This document shows positions 51,361-61,181 of a DNA stretch of 64,000 bases, piece by piece. The notes below the pieces were generated by a model. The model was not told the DNA's origin, made no database searches, and saw nothing but the letters and a program-made list of their open reading frames with translations. Source of the stretch: Cardiocondyla obscurior (taxonomy: Eukaryota; Arthropoda; Insecta; Hymenoptera; Formicidae); assembly GCF_019399895.1 (NCBI RefSeq), contig NC_091880.1, forward strand, positions 3,100,001 through 3,164,000. The letters are read 5' to 3'. How positions within the stretch are numbered: position 1 is the stretch's first letter; each line of letters opens with the position of its first letter. The translations under genes were made by a program, and so were the position numbers.

Positions 51361-53874
51361 TCGTGTTTATTATATTTTAATTATCAAACATATACGACTA
51401 ACGAGCGGAATTGATACGAAGATAATACCGCGGAACTTTTTAGTCCAGTTAAAAACTGGAGAATGTTCCGGACAGCACTTCAGTTATTTTACCTAAATTT
51501 AAACTTCTATACTACATTTCCGCCCGCTATATCTCGTTAATCTCTAGTATTCCCTTGTTAGCCCGGCTTCAAATTAAATTCGCGCCGAGGAGGGGCTCAT
51601 TATCAAAAACGCATAGGATTATTATTTTCGCAAACAACTTTCTCGACTTTTTTGTTCATCTCGCGTTCTATCCGGCGCACGATGATATTATTCCAAATAA
51701 CTTTTGCACACTCGATAAAGAAAGTTTCCGCGATAAACGCCGCACATGTCAGGGCGCGTGGGTTACGTCGCAACTCGCGAAGAAACGCGAAAGTGGCGTG
51801 GCGTGGCTATTTACTCCGCGACAAACGCGGAGGAAAGAAGCGAGAGCGAGCAAAAGAAAGAGAATGAAAGAGAGAGCGAGATCGAGGATATCTCTTCGAG
51901 GATGAGAGAGCGTGCTCAACACGTGTTTCCCTTATCGCATTCATTTCGAACCGCGGAGTACAGTCGGTCTAACGCCCAGCGTGACGTTCGTCGTTACTAC
52001 TCGCTCGTCCTTTACGTCCCGCGGGCGAAAGCACGGGCGAGGGCGAGAAGGAAGGAGGGAAAGGGTATTGATTTATGTCGTTCCTCAATAATTCTCTTTT
52101 ATTTTCCTCGTCGCTCGCGATCGCGGCTACCTTTTGATCTATCGCACTCGACGTGTCGACGGCGATTCATTTTTATTTACGATCCGACGTCGTCGGGCGG
52201 CCGATGAGATTCATCGCCTTTTCCGCCGCGACCCTCTTCCTCCCACCTCTTCTCTTGATTCGTCCAGCTGTTTGCAATTTTATTTCTCGTTGAGATCGCT
52301 CCGCCGGCAACCTCCTCCCCCTGGTGGCCGCCGGTGCACGCCGAGTGGCCGAGGCCTCTGATAAAAAACTCTCTGGCAAAGCTATTTGACGGGCTTAACG
52401 TTTAAAGAGAGGACACAGGAATTCACACACGACAACGGCGGAGCCCGGCGCCGCGTTGATTTTGCGATTAAAATTTTATCACATTCAGTTGACTTTATGT
52501 TCGGGCGCTACAATGCGAGTTTGTTTTGACGGTACACAAAAAAGTGTTTGCGCACTGAAAATTAAAGTGATGAGAGGTAAAATTTTGTCTGTAAAACGAT
52601 ATGAAACAGCGAACAGAGACGTATGACAACGAACGATGCGGCATAGTATAGCAAAGCCTTCAAGGGGGGCAGGGAGGGGGAAAAAGCCTCGGAAAATTTT
52701 TATATTTTAAATGAAAGAAAATTAGAAGGATTGTCGGACTTGTTTACCCTCTCAAATGTTCACCTTCGCTAGGTGCGTAACAAAGTGAAAGTTATACATT
52801 CTGAAAAGATATCGCGGATTGTGATCTCTGTGCTTCAAAATGTCAGATATCGTTCGTTCATCTCCACGACTCGACGGTGAAAACGCGATAAAGGAAACAC
52901 GTATTGAGCACGCTCTCACTTCTCGCAGCCACTCGCTTCCAGCCTTCATCATTATCTCTATCTTCTCTCGATATATAAGCTCACGCCCGTTCATATCGCT
53001 TTTTCACACTCTGCTCGCTTCCTCAATCTCATATCTCGAGCCCGTTCCACTTCTTCCTTTTAAGAATTTTCGACAGCGCCGAAAAGTCGCGAAGAAAAAT
53101 AATAATTGAAAACACCGTGTTGAAAAAAGAAAGAAGAAGAAAAGAAAAAAGCGAAATGCTTCCGCAAACAAATTTCACTTTGAGTAAAAAATTTGATAGA
53201 GAAATAGTTTATGTTTCACTTATGAATATGCATGCGACGGAAAAACAAGGAGATGATTAATATATTCCACGATGTAATATAATAAGGGAGATAGAAAAAA
53301 AAAGAACATTTTTGTTTAACGATCCGATTAATTGGAACAGATGAATAAATAAGAGTAATTTATCGAAGAAAAATTTTTTTAATTGCTTTAACCTTTGAAA
53401 TTATATATTTATATTTTTTAGATCTATATACTAACTGATTTTTTTTTTTATTATAAAATAACAGTATATGTATAAAGAAAAAAGTGATAACGATAGAAAT
53501 TTTAAACCTGCAAAATTTATTCTCGCGATGCAAAAGCATTTATAGTATTAATCATAAAATTAAATATTTTATTCATCTGTTTTTTTAAATTAAAAGTAAT
53601 ATATTTTAATAAAAAAAAACTGTAGAAGTTTTTAATTGAAAATTCCCTTTTTATTAATTTTTTATACGCAAAGGCATAATATTAAATACACGCTAATTGA
53701 TGTGTTTTTATATTTAATTACATATTTGTTTAACAATTCTTAAAACAAAAACTTTTAAACGTTACGGCAAATCCTACTATTATCTGAATATTCTAGGCGT
53801 TATAATACTAATAAAATTTTCAAATTAAGTGAATAAATAATATGAAAATAAGAGAACATTATTTCACATCTTAC
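51361..53874. other. No supported gene
   Basis: A CpG- and purine-rich part (51700-52400) carries overlapping chance frames rich in Arg/Glu. It is followed by very AT-rich DNA (53100-53870) with A and T tracts. Confidence 0.6.
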
Positions 53875-54023
53875 CGGAAGCAACGCCGGAAGCATTTCGC
53901 GCGGTATCGCTTTTTGTTTCGTAGCCCGAACAGAGCCGCGTTTGATGGGCCACTATTAACGAGACTCTCTATACGTCGGATAATCCTGAATCGGTAACGA
54001 CCACCGGGAATTGGGTCAAAAGC
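53875..54023 (-). CDS. Candidate internal exon, third of a three-exon chain
   Basis: A phase-0 acceptor (gatcgcttgaccag) is followed by 49 codons plus two bases and a consensus donor (TTCCG then gtaaga). The peptide starts AFDPIPGGRYRFRIIRR and ends in a Lys/Arg/Cys-rich run (RNKKRYRAKCFRRCF). It is unrecognised. The upstream polypyrimidine tract is weak, so the exon rests mainly on the donor, the open frame and the phase fit. Confidence 0.25.
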
Positions 54024-54334
54024 CTGGTCAAGCGATCATTCGGCAATCGAATGGCAAATAACTATTCCCACTTGCACCCGTGCAACGCCGATTTTGTAAT
54101 GATTCCGCGCACGGAAATGCAATCCGCCGCACGCGCTTCTACGCGTGAAATTGACCTTTATTTTCGCGTGTACAGCACGAAAGCCGAAAGTTACGGCCGC
54201 GCTAAATGCACCGCACCGACGCGCTAATGCAACGCACATTCTACTTCATCGACTTCTACGAGCGGAGGATTGCACGGGAGCCGATTAACGGGAGGGAAAA
54301 AAAAAAGAGAAGAAAATTCGGCGATAGTTCGTAC

Positions 54335-54532
54335 TTTTGAAAATTTATTTGCATCACGATAGGTATTTAAAAACCCCCCGTGGGTTTGATATATGAATAT
54401 AAATCGATGGCCGTTCATAATAACGGAAATGAGACGAATTATACTTGTTATCTTAGTCGAGTCGCGAATAACGACGCGACAGTGTTCACGGAACATTGGA
54501 GAATGGGTTAATCGATTGAAATTTTGCATAAT
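54335..54532 (-). CDS. Candidate internal exon, second of a three-exon chain
   Basis: An acceptor (catgacgggtcag) leads into 66 codons in phase 0, ending at an AAA|gtacga donor also in phase 0. The peptide starts IMQNFNRLTHSPMFREHCR, has a hydrophobic patch (TSIIRLISVIM) and ends NTYRDANKFSK. It fits in phase between 55544-55392 and 54023-53875. The acceptor tract is only moderate. No domain was recognised. Confidence 0.27.
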
Positions 54533-55391
54533 CTGACCCGTCATGACGTAGATGGTTTCAGGGCATTCACCGACCCGATATAGCCGAAGTTGCTTGCATT
54601 ATAATCCCAAGGGACATTGCGAAGAAGCTAACGTGAAGATATCGAATTTCTGGTTTGCACGGTGTTTTCCTCAATAAAGATAAATTAAAATTCTTTAACA
54701 ATCCAGCGGTATAAATAATCTTTCCGCGTGCCTGCATGTTATCCGTACGTGCTATTCAATCACGTTAATTCAACATAAAAATAAGTAATGATTTATCACT
54801 CGCCAGAAATTACATATCAACAGCGTGTGTGTACAATTAATTTTCGTATCCCTGAATCGGACAGAGCTATAAATTTTATAACAGTTATCGCCAGCAAAGA
54901 CCTTTTTTGTTTTTTTTTCTTTTTTTCTTTATCTAAAGGGAAACAAAAAGGGAAAAATAATAGGGTTCGTCCGCATTTATCTCGTTTATCTTCTTTTTTT
55001 CCGCGGAAATCGTCGCGTCACGTTCACCGAAGTGCCGCCGATCGCCGGGCGATAATTCGGCCGATGATGATCGGTTCAATTTTCCATGTGTCGGCCGCGA
55101 ACGTGAACACCGTCCGTTACGAGGGGTACCATTTTTCTTGCACGTGAGATTGCTGCGCGTGGCTCTTAACAAACGTCAAGTCATTGTTATCGGACGTTTG
55201 GGAACGAGGGGACGGGCTCCCGACGCGGGAAAGAAACGGCAGAAGGAAAACCGATGAGTCGGGAGCAACACTGATCGATCTCGGACTATTCTCGACGGGG
55301 TTTATAAACGAAGCGCATTAAGGCGGACTAACCGCCGCTATTTAGTGCCGAAGGTAAATTCAAGAGTTAAGTAATTAATTTTTAAGCGTAC

Positions 55392-55544
55392 CTTGTTTAG
55401 ATTCCTTCGGTGGAAAATTTTCTCGAGGAGCGTGTCGCTCTGAGTATTAATAGACATTAAGTAGATTGCATATATTGTTGCCGCAATAAAAACAGGTAAA
55501 AAATTAAAGATGCTGAACGTGCCGCGGGATTGACGTAAAATCAT
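55392..55544 (-). CDS. Candidate exon with signal-anchor helix (first of a three-exon chain)
   Basis: A 51-codon frame from the ATG at 55544 starts MILRQSRGTFS. A membrane helix follows (IFNFLPVFIAATIYAIYLM), then a stem ending FHRRNLNK and a donor (AACAAG then gtacgc) in phase 0. The frame is open far upstream to 55874, which is unusual for such AT-rich DNA, so the start may be earlier. A short N-tail, one helix and a polar stem is the layout of type II Golgi enzymes or of a signal anchor. No family motif identifies it. The next two candidate exons (54532-54335 and 54023-53875) fit in phase. Confidence 0.33.
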
Positions 55545-55618
55545 TACGCGGTTTTTATTTATCGAATCGTCCGGATAAAATACTTTTGATAAAAATATTT
55601 CCCGCGGATGTCTGCGAA

Positions 55619-55637
55619 ATATATATATATATATATT
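55619..55637. repeat. TA microsatellite
   Basis: An AT dinucleotide run upstream of the signal-anchor candidate exon. In the long open frame it reads IYIYI. Confidence 0.9.
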
Positions 55638-58232
55638 TGTCCCAAAGAGTGACGGCATGTACGGCATGACGAAATTTTCGAGCAGAGCTCGATGCGCGGC
55701 TGCTGCGTCGCGTGTAAAATTGCAGCACCAAGTCTTTAGATCATATATTAAGCGGACTCGGGTGTACAAGATACAGAGCGACTGAATTAATTTTCTGTAT
55801 TTAAAACTTGCGTCGCAACTTGTATAAAAAGCCGGGCGCGCGGTATGCACTGCGGTGAAAAGAATGAAACCCACGACGACGGTGTAACGCTACGCGGATA
55901 GCTCAATGTGCATTTAATTAGTGGTGAATTTTTCTCTACATTTCTCTAACGAGCGTACCGCGACCGTCGCATCGCGACGTCATAATTGAAAACGAACGAG
56001 AAACGCGAGATAACGTCGCCGTCTAAGAATGGAAGATGAAAAAAGTAGAAGAAAAAAAAAATCCGTTGTACATGCGCTCGTCGAGGACGACCGTGGGATA
56101 TTCGGTTTTTGTTAATCGTTCGCGACTCGATTTGCTTGGATGCGTGTCACTCGTGCCATGTAAATGTCGCAGGGGAAATCGAATTTACCCGTCCAGCGGC
56201 AGTATGCTCATAGTAAATGGAAACATTGCAAATTTTCGCTATTCATTAGGCAACCGTTCAACCTTATCTCCCGCTTACGTGTTATCGTAGTCATTTGATA
56301 TTTCAATTCCCACACGTGCATTCGCTTTTCATTAATTCGCTCGCGTGTAGAGTGAATAAAACTCAACGCTGACAATGTGTGCAATTCTAAATTTGTAATT
56401 ACGCTTCTTTCATCCAGCGACAACGCGTCCGAAAGCGCATTATTTCGTTTAGATGCTAAAGTCTCGCTTAAGTAACGCGGAAAGAAAATAAATGTCATTA
56501 ACTGACGTCGCAATTTTTAACGTTTTTTAATAAGAACCGAGTCGAAAAAAAAAGAAAAAAAATAGTGCAAATAATTTTTTTAACTACATAACTCTTCGTT
56601 TCTTTATCCATCTCGTTTACAATGCCGCGTCTAAATTAAATAGAATTACTTTTCGCATTCACGCCGGTGGATTATTCAGCCCGTTGCCGCGAAATTTTCC
56701 AGCAGGCGTGCGTTATTTAAAAAGATAACTCGTAGAACGCGACTTGGCTTTAAAGCGTCGCGTCTCTGCATTTTTTTTTTTTCTTTTCCGATACGCCCTC
56801 CCCTTCTCTCTTCGCGCGTGAATCCGGTGAAAACCAACCTGGTTGCTTCAGCGCGGAGTCCGTCCTGGGTCAACCAGCGGGAGAGAGAGCGCGCGCGAGC
56901 TCTTCCGGGCGGATCGAAACGCAGCTGCAGCATCTATGGTACGGGACACCGTCGCCGCGCCGCCCTTCTTCTCTTCAGTGTGGCTCGCAGCTCGATAGAA
57001 GCGCGAAACTCCTTCGGCACTACACACCGCCGGTGTAATACGCGACGAGAAGTGGAACGCCTCGTGTACCGGCGATCACCGTTCGTGCGTTCCATGCGAC
57101 ACTCTCCGCGGAGGCGTCGCGACGCTCACTGCGGAGACTCCGGCGCGTACCCGCCCTTATAGCATCGTGTTGCGCTCGCGGTGCGCCCCCTGTGCCCCCT
57201 GGCCACCCTTCCACCTTCCCGGTCCGCCGCGCCGCCACTCCTGCCACCCTCTTCACGTTCCCCTCTCTGACGCCTCGCGCAATCCTCCAACCCTCTCACA
57301 GCCCACCTTACGGGATAACGCGAGAGCGCTCGTTCGAGGGACCGACCGATGCATTCTTCGGGGATGCCTCCGTCGCCTGGTGGCGGGCGGCGAGCTTCAG
57401 GTGGGAGCGAGGGAATGGAGCTCCTTTCGTGCTCCTTCGGTTACTCAATCCTTTGTTTGCGATTGCATTAAAGCGGAAAAATACGCTTCGCCGTATCTTA
57501 CGTTCACGACGTGGCACTTTATCGTCGTCCTGTGTGCGACGCGGACGATACGTCTCGGGGATATGCGTATCAAAGGTCTGACGGGACTTTGATGGCTGAG
57601 CCTTTTGCGTAAACTTTGCGCATCGACGTTCGCAAACAGATCGAACCGTTGTAAAGTTAAAAAATAAACGAGAGATCTCTCTCACGGCGAGGCGGCGTAA
57701 GCGAGCGCTTTACTCGCGCTTATTATTATTTTATTTACGATACTGGAAATTAACGTAGCAGCTACGGTGCTTGCGAATTTCACGCCCCGTCCTCGCAAAT
57801 GGCCGGAGCCGTTTGTCATAAAGCCCTCCCGGAAATTTTGTAACGCGGCACACGTCAGCCACGTGCCTTAGAAATGGCCGAGATACTTGCGCGAGCTTTT
57901 TTTTAACATTTTTATATAGGATCAATTTAAGAGCGTGCAACGCATTTCCGCTTCCCGGGAGGCAATTAAATTAAAAGTCCCCACGTATCAAGGGAAGTAA
58001 TTTCTGCTTTTACAGCACGTTCAGGTGGACTCGCGTATCAGTTTACGGAACAATGCAGCTGTTGAAAGGATAAAAGTGCCTCTATATCTCAGAGTTTCGG
58101 CGCTAACAAAGTTATTTACCGCGTCAGGCGCAAATGCCAATTTAAGAGGTAACCGCTATAATGACGCTAAAGTCAAACCGGCGAGCTGATAAGATTTAAC
58201 TTGTTGAGCGTCGCGACAGACATTGAACGTAC

Positions 58233-58361
58233 CTCGCTAGCGAGAAAATACATCTCCGTGCAACAAGAAACTTTAACTCTGGGAAATGGTTCGGAGCATT
58301 TCTAGATGTCAGCGAGTTAATTCCGGCATTTACATTCGCGTCGCTTTCGATCGATAGAGCA
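58233..58361 (-). CDS. Candidate internal exon, 42 codons, unrecognised
   Basis: A good acceptor (T-rich tract, then cactgtcgggaaatcag) is followed by one base, 42 codons and two bases up to a strong donor (GCGAG then gtacgt). This is a symmetric phase 2-2 exon. The peptide starts ALSIESDANVNAGINSLTSR and ends LVARRCIFSLA. It lies about 2.2 kb beyond the DGAT1 stop on the same strand and may belong to a separate minus-strand gene. The phases do not link it directly to the 55.5 kb candidate. Confidence 0.28.
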
Positions 58362-60066
58362 CTGATTTCCCGACAGTGACGAGTGTAATAAAAAAAATTA
58401 TATATATATACGTCGTTGCTGCGCGACATAAATTTTCGTCTTCACAAATTAAAATTTGCCAAGTGGAATATAAAGATAATTGAATTATTTCCAGCGTCGA
58501 AAAACTTCTCCCTGTCAAGAATCGTCATTTCGATAAATCTCCGGTTCTCAATTAAATATGTAACAGATAACGATTGCATAGCATAATAATAAAATATTAA
58601 GTAATTTTATTATACATATCTGTATATTTATAATACGTAGCACATTATTATACTTGCAAAATTGTTATCAATATTGTAATTATTTATTTTAAAGATTTTG
58701 CAATTTTATCTACTTAAAATTTTTCTCTTTTTCGTAAAAATATAAATAAAATTAAATATTTATATAGAGATGATTGACGGCGTATACGTCAATTTATAAA
58801 TTATTTTTTAAGAAAAATAAGTTTATCAAAAATATTTGCTTTTGAAAAACCTGTTATATATATATATATTTTTTTTATTATAATGCTTTTAAGATAAATG
58901 AACAACAATGTATAATAACATTATAAGAATATTACGCTTAACTCTCTTTTACGACGAGACATATACTTGTATGACACGTGCTGTCTCTCTAGATCTCTAG
59001 AAAATTGCGATCTTGAGTAAAGTCGACACGCATCGCATTCGGCGAGGTGCTCGTAAAATCCTTATCTACTTAATACCTTAGAGATGAAGATATGTATCGC
59101 GACATAATGTTAAAAATAACATTACATCCTTCGTGACGTAGCTGCACGTTCAGATAATCTTCGTTATATACAATTCTAATCGAATATATTTACAATTTTA
59201 TCCGATAGGAATATAATTGTGGTATATAATTATATAAAGTATTAACTAATAGAAAATTGGATGCAACTTACCTGAAGAAGCAGAATTTCGTTAATTTACG
59301 CTTTTTGTAGACACAATATCTATCATTCTGACATAAATCGTATTTTCGACCGTCACGTTAGCCTTCAGCATCATTAATTTATCTATCGTCGAGACACACG
59401 CACGCACAAACACACGTATCACGGTATCCAAACTCATCAAGGGAAAGAAAAAGCCAAGGGTCAGATGTGTTTCTTTTGAGGGTTAGGGCTCCTTCATTCG
59501 TGACGTGATCTTAACTATTCTAGGCAACCAGTTGGTTATTCAGCTGCGTTTCGCACGATCATCTTTTTTTATACGTTCTCTCATTAATAAGTTATGAAAT
59601 GTTTAATGTAAGATCAAGTAAAAAAAAAAAATTTTTTTTTAAGCACGATGCATTATTTACAAAAATGTGCAATTTAAAAATTATAAGATTTAAAATAACA
59701 TAAAATTCTTAAAAAAATTAATAAAATAGATTATTCTAATTCGACATCTTAACATATTTCAAAAACTTTATTTGATAAATCGTTTAATGCTTTTTTCAAT
59801 ATTCTATTAATTTTACAATGGTGTTATCTTTTAATTGTACTCCAAGTAATTTATGCATCGAGAGAGAGTAAATCCCAACATATGATTTCCGCCTCATTAG
59901 TCAGAACAAAAAAAAAAAAAAATCGTGGATTATGTCGTTGAAAAGCTGCCTTTCAATCATCGGCAACCTTTCAGTTTTCAGTCGAGGGGATAATACTGCT
60001 ATGACCCCTGCAGCTATCCGGAAAGATGCGGGACAAAATTCAACCAGACTAATGCGAAATATCTTG
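58362..60066. other. AT-rich intergenic stretch downstream of DGAT1
   Basis: 58540-58920 and 59560-59930 are AT-rich with TA runs. On the minus strand a clean donor (CTTCTTCAG then gtaagt) lies at about 59275, which could end a 5' UTR exon of another minus-strand gene. No coding frame precedes it. Confidence 0.5.
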
Positions 60067-60072
60067 TTTATT
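60067..60072 (-). terminator. Candidate polyadenylation signal of DGAT1
   Basis: AATAAA on the minus strand (tttatt on the plus strand), about 440 bases beyond the DGAT1 stop. It is the first clear hexamer I noticed downstream of the stop, so it is a reasonable 3' end signal. Other AT-rich candidates lie further on, and the choice is inference. Confidence 0.4.
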
Positions 60073-60513
60073 CGACAACAGTTTTGCCTCCTCCGGCGTG
60101 GAAGTATGATTACAAAATTACCGTACAAAAATCGAGTTCTGCTGTACACGCATTATACAAACGCTAACTATTTACAGCTGTTTCAAATATTCACTAAAAA
60201 TTCTTATAAAATATAATAGTATTTCCAAACGACTCTCACGAATCATCTCAAGTCCGCTTATACATTTACTTACAAAGCGGCGCCTCGATGCGACTCAAAG
60301 CACATAAGGCACATTATCGAATAATCGGACAAATGCAAATCCACCGCGCAGTAATTAAACGACGAGATGGCGATTTAATGAATTATCCCCTCCGTTGCTC
60401 AAAATAGAAACCGGAAGCTAACGTAAACCTGTAATCGATCAAAACGACGGTTTCGCAAGGAACAATCGATTCCTGTCTCTTGTGTACTTCTTCACCCTTT
60501 TTTTTTATCGCTG

Positions 60514-60690
60514 TTACACCACGGAATAGTCCTCGATCAGAGTCTCGCCAAAATGCGTTACAACGTAATCGTGGTAATACATCATTATACAAAGTGGCTG
60601 GCCGATGATAAGACTTGCCCATACGACGATGTTGCCCCATCTGGCACCGCAGTATCGTTCCGCCATCTTGCTCAACACCGACAGTGGTAT
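60514..60690 (-). CDS. DGAT1: DGAT1, terminal coding exon with stop codon
   Basis: This is the C-terminal exon of diacylglycerol O-acyltransferase 1. It follows a pyrimidine-containing acceptor (ttgttcattctag) in phase 0 and encodes 58 residues, then TAA at 60516-60514. The peptide starts IPLSVLSKMAERYCG. It continues with WGNIVVWASLIIGQP and MMYYHDYVVTHFGE, and ends LIEDYSVV. The hydrophobic W-SLIIGQP segment followed by M-YYHDY matches the last membrane helix and tail of animal DGAT1, which in human reads WLSLIIGQP then MYVHDYYV. The tail after HDY is family-variable and here ends in acidic and hydrophobic residues. The intron to the previous exon is 340 bases (61030-60691). No frameshift or missing residue was seen, so the gene appears intact over this part. 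Confidence 0.96.
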   Translation of the reverse strand: MPLSVLSKMAERYCGARWGNIVVWASLIIGQPLCIMMYYHDYVVTHFGETLIEDYSVV

Positions 60691-61030
60691 CTAGAATGAA
60701 CAATTAGCGTTGCACGACCGGAATTTCCGTACTTAGAAACGGACAGGGTAGATCTTGTGTACGCGCACACAAGATGTACTGCGCCGCGTAATTTCATGTA
60801 GGATATAGCAAATGATGTTGCAACGTTTGAAATTCTCCGGAATGTAGCGAGACCTACATGATAATTAAAGGCACGACGAGCACCTACTAATTGTAAGACT
60901 AGCTTAGGACTCGGCGCTTTACGTGCGATTTTTTCCTTCAAGCTCGAACGCGGTCACGAGATTGACACCCGGGGCTTCAATATTTGCGCGGTCAACAATA
61001 TGCGGTAAAGCAAACGCGAGTAACTCTTAC
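60691..61030 (-). other. DGAT1 last intron
   Basis: Canonical GT-AG intron of 340 bases between the two DGAT1 exons, starting gtaagagtta and ending ttcattctag on the minus strand. It is phase 0. Nothing else was seen inside it. Confidence 0.93.
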
Positions 61031-61181
61031 CTGTCCCATCATACCCATAAACGCCCATATCTTGAACGTTTTCAAGGGTACGCTGACAAGGTACTCGTGA
61101 AAGAAAGCGCTAATAAAGAAGACAGTCACGGACGCCGTGGTTTTACCATAGCCCATTTCCACTATTGGAATATAGAGATGG
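61031..61181 (-). CDS. DGAT1: DGAT1, penultimate coding exon (MBOAT catalytic-histidine exon), partial gene
   Basis: Diacylglycerol O-acyltransferase 1 joins acyl-CoA to diacylglycerol to make triacylglycerol. It is a multi-pass ER membrane enzyme of the MBOAT family (midway in Drosophila). This exon begins one base into the end of a codon, after a good acceptor (tttatgttgcag), and gives 50 full codons. The peptide starts HLYIPIVEMGYGKTTASV, runs through FFISAFFHEYLVSVPL and ends KIWAFMGMMGQ. The FHEYLVSVPL block is the signature of DGAT1, and its His (exon residue 28) is the family's catalytic histidine. The exon ends at a consensus donor (ACAG then gtaaga) in phase 0, and the next exon starts IPL, giving the conserved GQIPL junction. 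The split first codon would be Arg (RHLY) if the preceding exon ends in CG. I found no earlier DGAT1 exon between here and the right edge, so the 5' part lies outside the window. Confidence 0.96.

Noticed and set aside
57308..57685. 125-codon minus-strand frame ending at a gtaagg donor
   Set aside because: The region is GC-rich with two plus-strand frames of 129 and 141 codons over the same bases, so chance is the simpler explanation.
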